A stretch of 34,141 bases of DNA from Microbacteriaceae bacterium (lineage in GTDB: Bacteria > Actinomycetota > Actinomycetes > Actinomycetales > Microbacteriaceae): positions 1 to 34,141 of the forward strand of contig JABJAO010000020.1 of NCBI GenBank assembly GCA_018666065.1, in the 5' to 3' direction. Positions 6,908 through 13,596 of the stretch are shown piece after piece. The position numbers and the translations under genes were made by a program. Numbering within the stretch: the stretch's first letter is position 1; every line of letters starts with the position of its first letter. A model generated the notes under the pieces. The model saw only the letters and a list, made by a program, of their open reading frames with translations, made no database searches and was not told the DNA's origin.

Positions 6908-7830
6908 TGGCACAGGCTTCTGGCGAGGGCGTCTCAGTGCTTCGCGTCGTGATTTCTGGCGCCAGTGGAATGATTGGCCGCCCCCTCCAACGACTGCTTC
7001 GCGGTCAGGGCCACGCTGTTCACACCTTGGTGCGCCGCACTCCACAGGATGCGAGCGAACATCAGTGGAATCCCGAGACTGGGGAAATTGAATCTGGGAT
7101 TCTTGATCACGTCGATGTCGTAGTAAATCTCTCCGGTGCCTCTATCGGCAGGATCCCGTGGACCTCGGGATACAAATCGACAATTCTCGCCTCGAGGATT
7201 ACCGCCACCGACACTCTGGCTCGAGCAATTCGTGACGCCGCCACTCCTCCGCGCCTTCTCGTGCAGGGAAGCGCCGTCGGATTTTATGGCGACCGCGGCG
7301 ACGAAAAGCTGAGCGAAGAAAGCCCCCAAGGCGCGGGATTCCTCGCCGAGGTCGTGCACGAGTGGGAAGCTGCGGCGCAACCGGCTGCAAGCGACGCTAC
7401 GCATATCGCCTACGCACGAACCGGGCTCGTCGTCGGCAAGGGAGGCGCTATGGCTCCGCTGCAGTTACAGACCGTGCTGGGAGTAGGTGGCCCCATCGGT
7501 TCGGGACGACAGTGGTGGCCCTGGATCAGCCTGCACGATGAAGTGCGCGCACTCGCGCACCTCAGTACTCACCAGAGTGCCGACGGGATTTTCACCCTTG
7601 TCGCCCCGACACCCGCAACGGCCAAGGATCTCACCACCGAACTCGCCCGTCACATGCGTCGGCCCCACTGGTTAGGGCTCCCCACGGCTGCGATTTCCCT
7701 GCTGATGGGTGAAGCGGGGCGTGAACTTCTCCTGAGCTCTCAGCACATTAGCGCTGAGCGCCTGATGGCTACAGGATTTCGCTTTGATGACGTGACTCTC
7801 TCCGCGGCCATCGCTCGGCTGGTTGCCTAG
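6907..7830 (+). CDS. TIGR01777 family NAD(P)-dependent epimerase (SDR39U1-like)
   Basis: A 307-residue extended short-chain dehydrogenase/reductase. The nucleotide-binding motif GASGMIG is at residues 18-24, VNLSGASIG follows at about residue 78, and the SAVGFYGDRG segment holds the active-site tyrosine. The C-terminal DUF1731 part (RRPHWLGLP ... LLLSSQ) marks the TIGR01777 subfamily, whose substrate is unknown. The ATG at 6907 overlaps the osmC stop as TAATG, implying translational coupling; an in-frame GTG at 6937 is a possible alternative start closer to the Rossmann strand. It ends overlapping the convergent TPR gene by four bases. Placement after OsmC suggests a redox role, but that is only context. 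Confidence 0.9.
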   Translation: MAQASGEGVSVLRVVISGASGMIGRPLQRLLRGQGHAVHTLVRRTPQDASEHQWNPETGEIESGILDHVDVVVNLSGASIGRIPWTSGYKSTILASRITATDTLARAIRDAATPPRLLVQGSAVGFYGDRGDEKLSEESPQGAGFLAEVVHEWEAAAQPAASDATHIAYARTGLVVGKGGAMAPLQLQTVLGVGGPIGSGRQWWPWISLHDEVRALAHLSTHQSADGIFTLVAPTPATAKDLTTELARHMRRPHWLGLPTAAISLLMGEAGRELLLSSQHISAERLMATGFRFDDVTLSAAIARLVA

Positions 7831-8273
7831 CCCTTCGTCCTCTCGAGAGCAATAGCCCGGCGGACTGCCCACCGAGCCCGCCTGCGATCACCGCACGCGT
7901 CGTAGGCAAGCCCCAGGCGCAGCCAGGATTCCCACGATTCGGGGTTCTTTTCCGCGTCGTGCTTGAACTGGGGAAACGCGATTTCGGCGGCCTCTCGATC
8001 TGGTCGACCACTCGCCAGCGAGGGCAGTTCATCACCGGGGAGCTCTCCCTTGGCCTCCAACTCCCGGGTGAGCTTGGCCGACCTCGTGGCAAACACGAGC
8101 TCCGCTCCCAATCCCCACGCCCCCACGACGGGCAAGACCGCGAGGGCATATCCCATCGCGTTAACGAGGACGGAAGCATCACGAATCAGAATCCACGCAT
8201 AGTTCGCGGTAAAGGCCAGGTAGATTGCGAGCAACAGCGCCATCAGCAACGCAGCCAACATGGGCCGATTCAC
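7827..8273 (-). CDS. Small membrane protein with C-terminal TPR-like helices
   Basis: A 148-residue protein with two N-terminal hydrophobic helices (residues about 6-24 and 38-58) and a cytosolic tail. The tail has a single tetratricopeptide-like unit near residues 108-145 (ESWESWLRLGLAYDACGD followed by RRARWAVRRAI). Function unknown; I take it as a conserved hypothetical of this lineage. The start is the GTG at 8273, which shares its first base with the dapB stop (TAGTG), so translation is coupled to dapB. The 3' end overlaps the convergent epimerase gene by four bases. Confidence 0.8.
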   Translation of the reverse strand: MNRPMLAALLMALLLAIYLAFTANYAWILIRDASVLVNAMGYALAVLPVVGAWGLGAELVFATRSAKLTRELEAKGELPGDELPSLASGRPDREAAEIAFPQFKHDAEKNPESWESWLRLGLAYDACGDRRRARWAVRRAIALERTKG

Positions 8274-9007
8274 TATCCGGCCACTCCCAGAGCGTTCTCT
8301 AGCCCCACCGACAGGCCGGTGTGGGTGTCCATGTATTTCAGAGCCATCACGATGCCTGCCTGGTAGGCATCTCGCGAGTGAGTGTCGTGGGTAATCGTGA
8401 GAGTCTCCCCCACCCCACCAAAGACGATGTCCTGCGTGGCAAGCACGCCATTTACCCGCAAGGAGTGGACAGGGATTCCCTGCACTTGCTCTCCTCGAGC
8501 GGTCTGGTTGGAATGCGGAGCGATAACACCACCGCGCTCGCGCCGGATGGCGGCAATCTCTTCAGCCGCGCGAACCGCAGTGCCCGAGGGTGAATCTACT
8601 TTGCTGGCGTGATGAGCTTCCACGATCTCGATGGACTCAAAATGCTCTGCAACAGTCTTCGCAATCAGCGTCTGCAGCGTCGAGCCGATAGAAAAGTTGG
8701 GAACGATGAATACACTCGCCCCCGGTGTCTCCGAAACCTTTTTCTGCAGTGGTGCGATGCGGTCTGCTGACCAGCCACTGGTGCCCACCAGAATCTTGAT
8801 TCCCTGTGCAAGAGCAAACTCGACCACCTGGGCTGAGACTCCCGGCAGTGTCACATCAACCGCGACATCAGCACCCAGCATGTCGTGGAGATCGGACCGC
8901 GAGTCAAGTGTGGCGACAAGTTCCATCTCCGGCATCGCCTCGACCACCTGGCAGACCTGAGTTCCCAGGCGCCCGGTTGCACCAACGACAGCGACACGAG
9001 TAGGCAT
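8273..9007 (-). CDS. dapB: 4-hydroxy-tetrahydrodipicolinate reductase
   Basis: DapB reduces the DapA product with NAD(P)H in lysine/diaminopimelate synthesis. The protein has 244 residues. The N-terminal nucleotide-binding motif is GATGRLG (9-15). The signature EAHHASKVDSPSG at 130-142 carries the catalytic H132/H133 and K136. Length is at the short end of normal. The ATG at 9007 has a TAGGCT -10-like box six bases upstream and no Shine-Dalgarno, suggesting a leaderless message. The downstream TPR gene is coupled by a TAGTG overlap. The upstream neighbour on the same strand, the CsoR/CstR gene, ends 38 bases away. Confidence 0.96.
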   Translation of the reverse strand: MPTRVAVVGATGRLGTQVCQVVEAMPEMELVATLDSRSDLHDMLGADVAVDVTLPGVSAQVVEFALAQGIKILVGTSGWSADRIAPLQKKVSETPGASVFIVPNFSIGSTLQTLIAKTVAEHFESIEIVEAHHASKVDSPSGTAVRAAEEIAAIRRERGGVIAPHSNQTARGEQVQGIPVHSLRVNGVLATQDIVFGGVGETLTITHDTHSRDAYQAGIVMALKYMDTHTGLSVGLENALGVAG

Positions 9008-9013
9008 GGAGAT

Positions 9014-9019
9014 AGCCTA
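9014..9019 (-). promoter_or_regulatory. Putative leaderless -10 box of dapB
   Basis: TAGGCT on the minus strand, six bases (ATCTCC) before the dapB ATG. No Shine-Dalgarno is present between them. The 38-base gap after the upstream gene leaves room for a separate promoter, but no consensus -35 element is visible. Confidence 0.45.
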
Positions 9020-9045
9020 CAAGTCCACTGCTGCCACCAGCTGGG

Positions 9046-9321
9046 CTAGGACAAGCTGAGGAAAAGCTTCTCCAAGTCCTCGACACTCAAATCGCTGTCC
9101 TTGGAGGGTTTCCCGTCCTCCGCGACGCACTCTTTCATGGCGGTCGCAATAATCGCGAAGCCTGCTTTGTCGAGCGCGCTCGACACAGCAGAAAGCTGCG
9201 TTACCACCGACCTGCAATCTTTCTGTTGCTCGACCATCGAAATAACCGCCGCAAGTTGCCCCTGCGCGCGGCGCAACCGATTAATGACGGGCTTCATATC
9301 TGTCGCTGATGCGTCTGCCAT
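9046..9321 (-). CDS. CsoR/CstR-family (DUF156) sensor repressor, probably persulfide-sensing
   Basis: A 91-residue all-helical repressor. The DUF156 signature INRLRRAQGQLAAV lies at residues 13-26. Of the Cu(I) ligands of CsoR (Cys-His-Cys), the two cysteines are kept at C36 and C65, but the residue four before the second cysteine is alanine (A61) instead of histidine, and residue 35 is aspartate instead of the CsoR tyrosine. Two cysteines without the histidine is the pattern of CstR, which senses persulfides and polysulfides by forming di- to tetrasulfide bridges. The ATG at 9321 has a strong AAAGGAG Shine-Dalgarno. It follows the CoA-disulfide reductase-rhodanese gene after 21 bases and is probably transcribed with it. 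The operator at 11019-11034 indicates autoregulation. Persulfide sensing is inference from residues and neighbours. Confidence 0.88.
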   Translation of the reverse strand: MADASATDMKPVINRLRRAQGQLAAVISMVEQQKDCRSVVTQLSAVSSALDKAGFAIIATAMKECVAEDGKPSKDSDLSVEDLEKLFLSLS

Positions 9322-9342
9322 GATTTCTCCTTTGTTCCCGCG

Positions 9343-11007
9343 TTATGCCGTGGTGAGTACTTCAGGGTGTGTGGTGGCAGCGGTTCCCATCTGCCACGTC
9401 AAATATCCGCCATCAAGGTTTGCCACCTCGATGCCGCTCTGAGTCAGAATGCTGGCGGCAGTGTGTCCGCGCTGCCCGACTCGACAGGTCACGATGACTC
9501 GATGGTCCCGCAAACTCTCGACGTGATCTCGCAGTTCGTCGAGAGTGATGAGTGTGGATCCAGGAATCGCTCCTCGCGAATACTCACCTTCGGTACGAAC
9601 ATCAATGAGCGTCCACCCCTCAGCGAGCAAGGCGTCAACCTCGTGCCACTGAACGGCTTTCTCACCCGTGGCACGGTTCTCGTTGACATAGCCGAGCATG
9701 TTGACCGGGTCCTTGGCTGAGGCAAACTGCGGGGCGTAGGAGAGTTCCAGGTCCATCAAATCGGTCGCGGTGAGACCTGCCGCCATTGCCGTGGCAATCA
9801 CGTCGATTCGTTTGTCGACGCCCTCTTCTCCCACAGCCTGCGCACCCAGGATCAGATCAGTCTCGGGATCCACGATGAGTTTCATCGCCATTTGCACCGC
9901 GTCGGGATAGTAGCCGGCATGGTTTATGGGGTGTGAGTGAATAATCCGCATCGCGTGACCCTTGGATGTCAACACGCGCTCGGTGTAGCCGGTGGAGGCT
10001 GCAGCCATTCCGAAGAACCCCACAATGGAGGTGCCAAACGCGGGTACGGCCTTCGCCGTGCGACCGGCAATCGAGTCCGCGGCAAGGCGCCCATGACGGT
10101 TGGCTAGGCCGGCCAGTGGGACAAGGCTGTAACCATCGGGGCGTTTCTTCTGCGCAACATCTCCCACCGCCCAAATAGAGGGATCTGACGTTCTCTGTTG
10201 GTCATCGACGACAACACCACCCGCCTCGCCCATCTCGAGTCCCGCTTCAACGGCGAGCTCGATGTTCGGGCGCGCCCCCACAGCAACGACCGTCATGTCT
10301 GCCTCAATCATCGAGCCATCGGCTAACGTCACTCCGCTGTCGGTGATGGCCTGGACCTGAGCAGAGAGCCGAACGTCCAAACCGCGAAAGCGTGCGCGCT
10401 CGACGAGCGGCCATGCCATTTCAACATCCAAAGTCGGCATCAGCTGTGGAAGCGCTTCGACCAACGTGGTGGAAATTCCTCGGTGAACAAGGTTTTCGGC
10501 AAGCTCCAACCCGATGAACCCTCCGCCCACAACGATCGCACTCTTTGCGGTCTCTGCAGCTGCCATCAGCCGGTCCATGTCGTCGAGGTTCCACAACACG
10601 TGGGCATCCTCTACTCCGGGGATGGGTGGCCTAAATGGGGTGGAGCCTGGACTGAGCACCAGAGCGTCATAGGAAATGTCCCGGGTATCCCCCGTTACGA
10701 GATTGGTGACCGACACCGTTTTGTCGTCGCGGTTGATGGCTGTTGCCTCAGTGCGCAGGTGCACATCAATGTTGAAGCGTTTTTTGAGCTGCTCCGGTTG
10801 CTGGAGGACTAACGAACCACGATGAGGGATCACGCCTCCGACGTGGTACGGAAGACCACAGTTCGCAAACGACACTGCGCCCCCGCGCTCAATCACGATG
10901 ATCTCCGCGGTCTCGTGGATGCGACGAAGGCGTGTCGCTGCGGACATGCCCCCGGCTACTCCTCCGATAATGACGACGGTGTGAGGAAGGGTGGCTGCAG
11001 AAGACAT
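9343..11007 (-). CDS. CoA-disulfide reductase with C-terminal rhodanese domain (CoADR-RHD)
   Basis: A 554-residue FAD/NAD(P)H pyridine nucleotide-disulfide oxidoreductase fused to a rhodanese domain. Visible parts in order: FAD-binding GGVAGG (15-20); the active-site cysteine C50 in SFANCGLPYH, typical of CoA-disulfide reductases and NADH oxidases of this group; a second dinucleotide motif GGGFIG (161-166); the FAD contact AVGDVA (280-285); and a rhodanese domain at about 455-540 with loop CRVGQRG (catalytic C508). Enzymes of this architecture reduce CoA disulfide, CoA persulfide or polysulfide. The ATG at 11007 lies six bases after TATACT, so the mRNA is probably leaderless. The CsoR/CstR repressor is downstream in the same unit, and its operator lies in the promoter spacer. 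Confidence 0.93.
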   Translation of the reverse strand: MSSAATLPHTVVIIGGVAGGMSAATRLRRIHETAEIIVIERGGAVSFANCGLPYHVGGVIPHRGSLVLQQPEQLKKRFNIDVHLRTEATAINRDDKTVSVTNLVTGDTRDISYDALVLSPGSTPFRPPIPGVEDAHVLWNLDDMDRLMAAAETAKSAIVVGGGFIGLELAENLVHRGISTTLVEALPQLMPTLDVEMAWPLVERARFRGLDVRLSAQVQAITDSGVTLADGSMIEADMTVVAVGARPNIELAVEAGLEMGEAGGVVVDDQQRTSDPSIWAVGDVAQKKRPDGYSLVPLAGLANRHGRLAADSIAGRTAKAVPAFGTSIVGFFGMAAASTGYTERVLTSKGHAMRIIHSHPINHAGYYPDAVQMAMKLIVDPETDLILGAQAVGEEGVDKRIDVIATAMAAGLTATDLMDLELSYAPQFASAKDPVNMLGYVNENRATGEKAVQWHEVDALLAEGWTLIDVRTEGEYSRGAIPGSTLITLDELRDHVESLRDHRVIVTCRVGQRGHTAASILTQSGIEVANLDGGYLTWQMGTAATTHPEVLTTA

Positions 11008-11013
11008 GGCCCC

Positions 11014-11019
11014 AGTATA
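11014..11019 (-). promoter_or_regulatory. Putative leaderless -10 box of CoADR-RHD/repressor operon
   Basis: TATACT on the minus strand, six bases (GGGGCC) before the ATG at 11007, the best -10 match in the window. The -35 region 17 bases further up has no good consensus, as is common for repressor-controlled or activator-free actinobacterial promoters. The operator begins immediately upstream and overlaps its first base. Confidence 0.55.
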
Positions 11020-11034
11020 TACCCCCTAGGGTAT
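11019..11034. promoter_or_regulatory. CsoR/CstR-type operator, 16-base palindrome
   Basis: ATACCC-CCTA-GGGTAT is a perfect six-base inverted repeat around a four-base centre. It matches the AT-flanked C-tract/G-tract operator type bound by CsoR-family tetramers. It fills the spacer between the -10 box and the -35 region of the reductase-repressor operon, so a bound repressor would block RNA polymerase. It also lies in the 66 bases shared with the divergent MpaB-like gene, and could affect that gene too. Binding by the product of 9046-9321 is inferred. Confidence 0.75.
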
Positions 11035-11073
11035 TGGACCTACTGTCAGCAGGGCTCTGCCACGGTAGTACTC

Positions 11074-12015
11074 GTGCCTCTCGCCAATCCTCTCACCCGC
11101 CTGCGCATGAAGGTTCGCGGAGAAATTCTGACCATGCTCTCGGGCGATCCTCACGGTGAACCGGAGTGGGTCAAGGCCATCAGCATGGGGACCGACGCCG
11201 GGTATTTTGGGCCGCACTCCGCCGTCTGGCACGTCAACGGTGGCATCCCGGTCATTGTCGCGGGAGTGAGAGCGCTACTCATGCAAACCCTGCACCCCGG
11301 AGCCATGGCAGGCGTCCACGACCATTCCCGCTACGCCAGTGATCCCATCGGGCGACTCTCGGGAACAGTGCGGTGGGTGGTTACCACCACGTTTGGCTCG
11401 AGGGACACTGTCGCGAACGAAACGGCCCGGGTCTCCAGGTTGCACGACCGAGTCACAGGGGACTATTCGCCCGGAAATCCTCCTGAAAAATCACAGCCCT
11501 ACTCCGCCCACGATGAAGACCTGATCGGTTGGGTCCACGTTGTCTTCACGGACGCTTTTCTCCGAGCCCATCGCGAATGGGGAGACGAAATTCCACCAGA
11601 TCGCGAAGGCGAGTCCGGTGAAGACCGATACGTCCGGGAGTGGGCTCAGGCCGGCCGTCTGATGGGGATGCGCAATCCCCCCACCTCAGTGGCGGAACTC
11701 GAAGCAGCGCTGGATGACTTCCGACCCGTCCTGCGAGCCGATGATCGGGTCATCGACGCAATCTCGTTTCTCACCAAGCCACCGCTGCCACGGCTGGCAC
11801 GAATTCCCTATTCACTGCTTGTGGCAGGGGCTATCGTCACAATCGACCCGCAGTATCGGGAGCTCTTGGGCATCAAAAAACCGTGGTGGCCAGCATCGCT
11901 CCTGACGCGCTTCGCTCTGAGCGTCATCGGCAGGACACTGGGAACAGAATCAACGAGCCGCAAGCGCGCCACAGAACGCATCGCGCGTCTCGCGACGGAT
12001 GCAGAGACTTACTGA
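11074..12015 (+). CDS. MpaB-like oxygenase (DUF2236 family)
   Basis: A 313-residue protein of the DUF2236/MpaB catalytic-domain family, related to latex-clearing and mycophenolic-acid-type oxygenases that bind b-type haem. The family core is visible near residues 50-85: GGIPVIVAGVRALLMQTLHP followed by GAMAGVHDHSRY, with conserved histidines. Later segments SAHDEDLIGWVHVVFTDAF and GMRNPPTSVAELEA also fit. The substrate is unknown. The start is uncertain: the GTG at 11074 gives the usual NPLTRLR lead-in, the ATG at 11107 is the alternative, and neither has a clear Shine-Dalgarno. The upstream region is shared with the CoADR operon and holds its operator; a TACTGT box at 11041 could be this gene's -10. 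The 3' end overlaps the convergent FKBP gene by seven bases. Confidence 0.85.
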   Translation: MPLANPLTRLRMKVRGEILTMLSGDPHGEPEWVKAISMGTDAGYFGPHSAVWHVNGGIPVIVAGVRALLMQTLHPGAMAGVHDHSRYASDPIGRLSGTVRWVVTTTFGSRDTVANETARVSRLHDRVTGDYSPGNPPEKSQPYSAHDEDLIGWVHVVFTDAFLRAHREWGDEIPPDREGESGEDRYVREWAQAGRLMGMRNPPTSVAELEAALDDFRPVLRADDRVIDAISFLTKPPLPRLARIPYSLLVAGAIVTIDPQYRELLGIKKPWWPASLLTRFALSVIGRTLGTESTSRKRATERIARLATDAETY

Positions 12016-13001
12016 ACTCCGAGAATGTCCACGACGAAGACAATCGTGTCCGTCGCCCCAATTGCACCATCTGAGGTTCCCCCCGATGGCCCGTAGCCAA
12101 GCTCTGGCGGAATCACAATAATCACCCGGGAGCCAACCGTCTGCCCAATGAGGCCATCTCGGAAGCCCGTAATGACGCCGCCGGTGGGGAAGCTTGCAGG
12201 CTCCCCGCGCTCCCAACTCGAGTCAAATACGTCTCCGGTGTTCCAGTTAACCCCGTGATAGTGGACGATCACCACATCGCCGCCGCTGACCTCAGCGCCA
12301 TCGCCCTCGATGACAGTTGCCAGAGCAAACTCGCTGGGTACATCCCCTTCGGGGATGGACACTGTCGGCGCACCAAGGTCGTCATAGGTGACACTGGGGA
12401 AGCCCTCGGGCGGATCGACGGGCTCGCCCTCAACCCTGTCGAGCGGTGGAACTGCAGGAGCTTTGATCTCGATGATGTCGACGACAAACAGCAGGGATTC
12501 TCCTGCGCCCAAACCAAACTCAGGAGCCCCATCGGGACCAAATGCCTCTACCGGAGGAATGAGGCCCGCGACTCTCGAGCCCACCGTCGAGCACGCGGCA
12601 GTGAGCGAGACACCGACAAAGTTCGGCGCTTCAGTATCGAGGGTTAGAACCGTGGGAGAAAACTCGTCATACCCAGACTCCTCAATAAGGTCTCCACTGG
12701 CTGCGTTGTAGAGCGAATAATCGATGACCAAAATGTCACCATTTTGAACTTCCCTCCCGTCTCCCTCAACAATCACGGCTCGTTGCGTGAGCTCAGCAGA
12801 GAGTGGTGCATCAAACGAAATGTTGGGGGTTTCCCCAAAAGCGCCCGCGACCGATACCGCTTCTACACCTGCACCACTGGGGGTGCACCCCTCAGCAGTA
12901 GCGGCAGTCTCATCGACACCCTCCTGCGTGGCGTCGCTGGAGCATCCAGCAAGGACAAGAAGGGCACTCAGGCCAAGGGCCAGAGGAAGAGATCGCTTCA
13001 C
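12009..13001 (-). CDS. Lipoprotein with two FKBP-type peptidyl-prolyl isomerase domains
   Basis: A 330-residue exported lipoprotein, probably a folding helper on the outer face of the membrane. A basic, hydrophobic signal (MKRSLPLALG) ends in the lipobox LVLAGC, with lipidation cysteine C20. Two FKBP-like repeats follow. The first (about 75-180) is degenerate and lacks the FDSS motif and the IPP-LGYG loop. The second (about 220-330) is canonical, with VFDSSW, GVITGFRDGLIGQ and IPPELGYG, and should hold any isomerase activity. The GTG at 13001 was chosen over an earlier in-frame ATG at 13052, because it starts directly at the signal peptide and has AAAGG seven bases upstream. It overlaps the convergent MpaB-like gene. 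Confidence 0.92.
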   Translation of the reverse strand: MKRSLPLALGLSALLVLAGCSSDATQEGVDETAATAEGCTPSGAGVEAVSVAGAFGETPNISFDAPLSAELTQRAVIVEGDGREVQNGDILVIDYSLYNAASGDLIEESGYDEFSPTVLTLDTEAPNFVGVSLTAACSTVGSRVAGLIPPVEAFGPDGAPEFGLGAGESLLFVVDIIEIKAPAVPPLDRVEGEPVDPPEGFPSVTYDDLGAPTVSIPEGDVPSEFALATVIEGDGAEVSGGDVVIVHYHGVNWNTGDVFDSSWERGEPASFPTGGVITGFRDGLIGQTVGSRVIIVIPPELGYGPSGGTSDGAIGATDTIVFVVDILGVQ

Positions 13002-13062
13002 CAGAAGCCTTTCGATGGGGACTGAGACAACCTGCTCATCCTGGCAGGTCACCCCTATGCAA

Positions 13063-13536
13063 TCAATCTGAGCTGATGACCTTGGTGCGGGGTTCGTGTG
13101 CCACCGGGAAATTCACGGAGTTCGCGATGAAACATAATTCTCGGGCGCGGTGGTGAAGCGAGGGAACACTATCCTTATCCCCCCTGGAGATTTCAATGTC
13201 GGGACGCAGGGTCACTTCCGTGATTGCGCCCGAACCATCAGGCGAAGTCTGCAACACCCCGGTCGCCGTATCGCGGTAGGACTCGACCACCACGCCCGCG
13301 GCCTGGGCGACGTGCAAGAAACTGAGCATGTGGCATTGCGAGAGCGCCGCAATCAGCATTTCCTCGGGGTTCCACCGAGTCACGTCCCCGTGAAATGTCG
13401 AGTCGGACGACCCTTCGATGTCGGGCTTTCCGTGAGCGCTAATGACGTGTGCGCGGGAATACGCTTTGTAGCCACTCGTCCCGGTGCCCTGGTTGCCTAC
13501 CCACTCGTTGTGTAGCTCATAGGAATGGCGGTTCAT
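13063..13536 (-). CDS. OsmC family protein (second copy)
   Basis: A 157-residue OsmC-fold protein, distinct from the one at 6482-6907. It starts HSYELHNEWVGNQGTGTSGY and has the RWNPEEML segment (54-61). Its cysteines C68 (ALSQCHMLSF) and C135 (ARELCFIAN) correspond to the two OsmC redox cysteines. It probably detoxifies hydroperoxides or related thiol-reactive compounds. A TACAGT box lies six bases before the ATG at 13536 with no Shine-Dalgarno, suggesting a leaderless message. The FKBP lipoprotein gene follows on the same strand after 61 bases; gabT is divergent after 60 bases. Confidence 0.92.
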   Translation of the reverse strand: MNRHSYELHNEWVGNQGTGTSGYKAYSRAHVISAHGKPDIEGSSDSTFHGDVTRWNPEEMLIAALSQCHMLSFLHVAQAAGVVVESYRDTATGVLQTSPDGSGAITEVTLRPDIEISRGDKDSVPSLHHRARELCFIANSVNFPVAHEPRTKVISSD

Positions 13537-13542
13537 GTCTCT

Positions 13543-13548
13543 ACTGTA
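13543..13548 (-). promoter_or_regulatory. Putative leaderless -10 box of second osmC
   Basis: TACAGT on the minus strand, six bases before the ATG at 13536, the same arrangement as at the CoADR, ogt, dapA and dapB genes. It lies in the short divergent region shared with gabT. Confidence 0.45.
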
Positions 13549-13582
13549 GGCGTCCCCAGCCGTATTTTCAGGGTTGCAGGTC

Positions 13583-13588
13583 TACACT
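13583..13588 (+). promoter_or_regulatory. Putative -10 box of gabT
   Basis: TACACT lies eight bases before the gabT ATG. Between them is GAGGGG, which could serve as a very close Shine-Dalgarno if transcription starts earlier. Either a leaderless or a very short-leader message is implied. No clear -35. Confidence 0.35.
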
Positions 13589-13596
13589 GAGGGGCT

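Noticed and set aside
12880-12891. GGGGTGCACCCC palindrome
   Set aside because: It lies inside the FKBP coding region (codons after the lipobox), away from any promoter, and lacks AT-rich outer arms.
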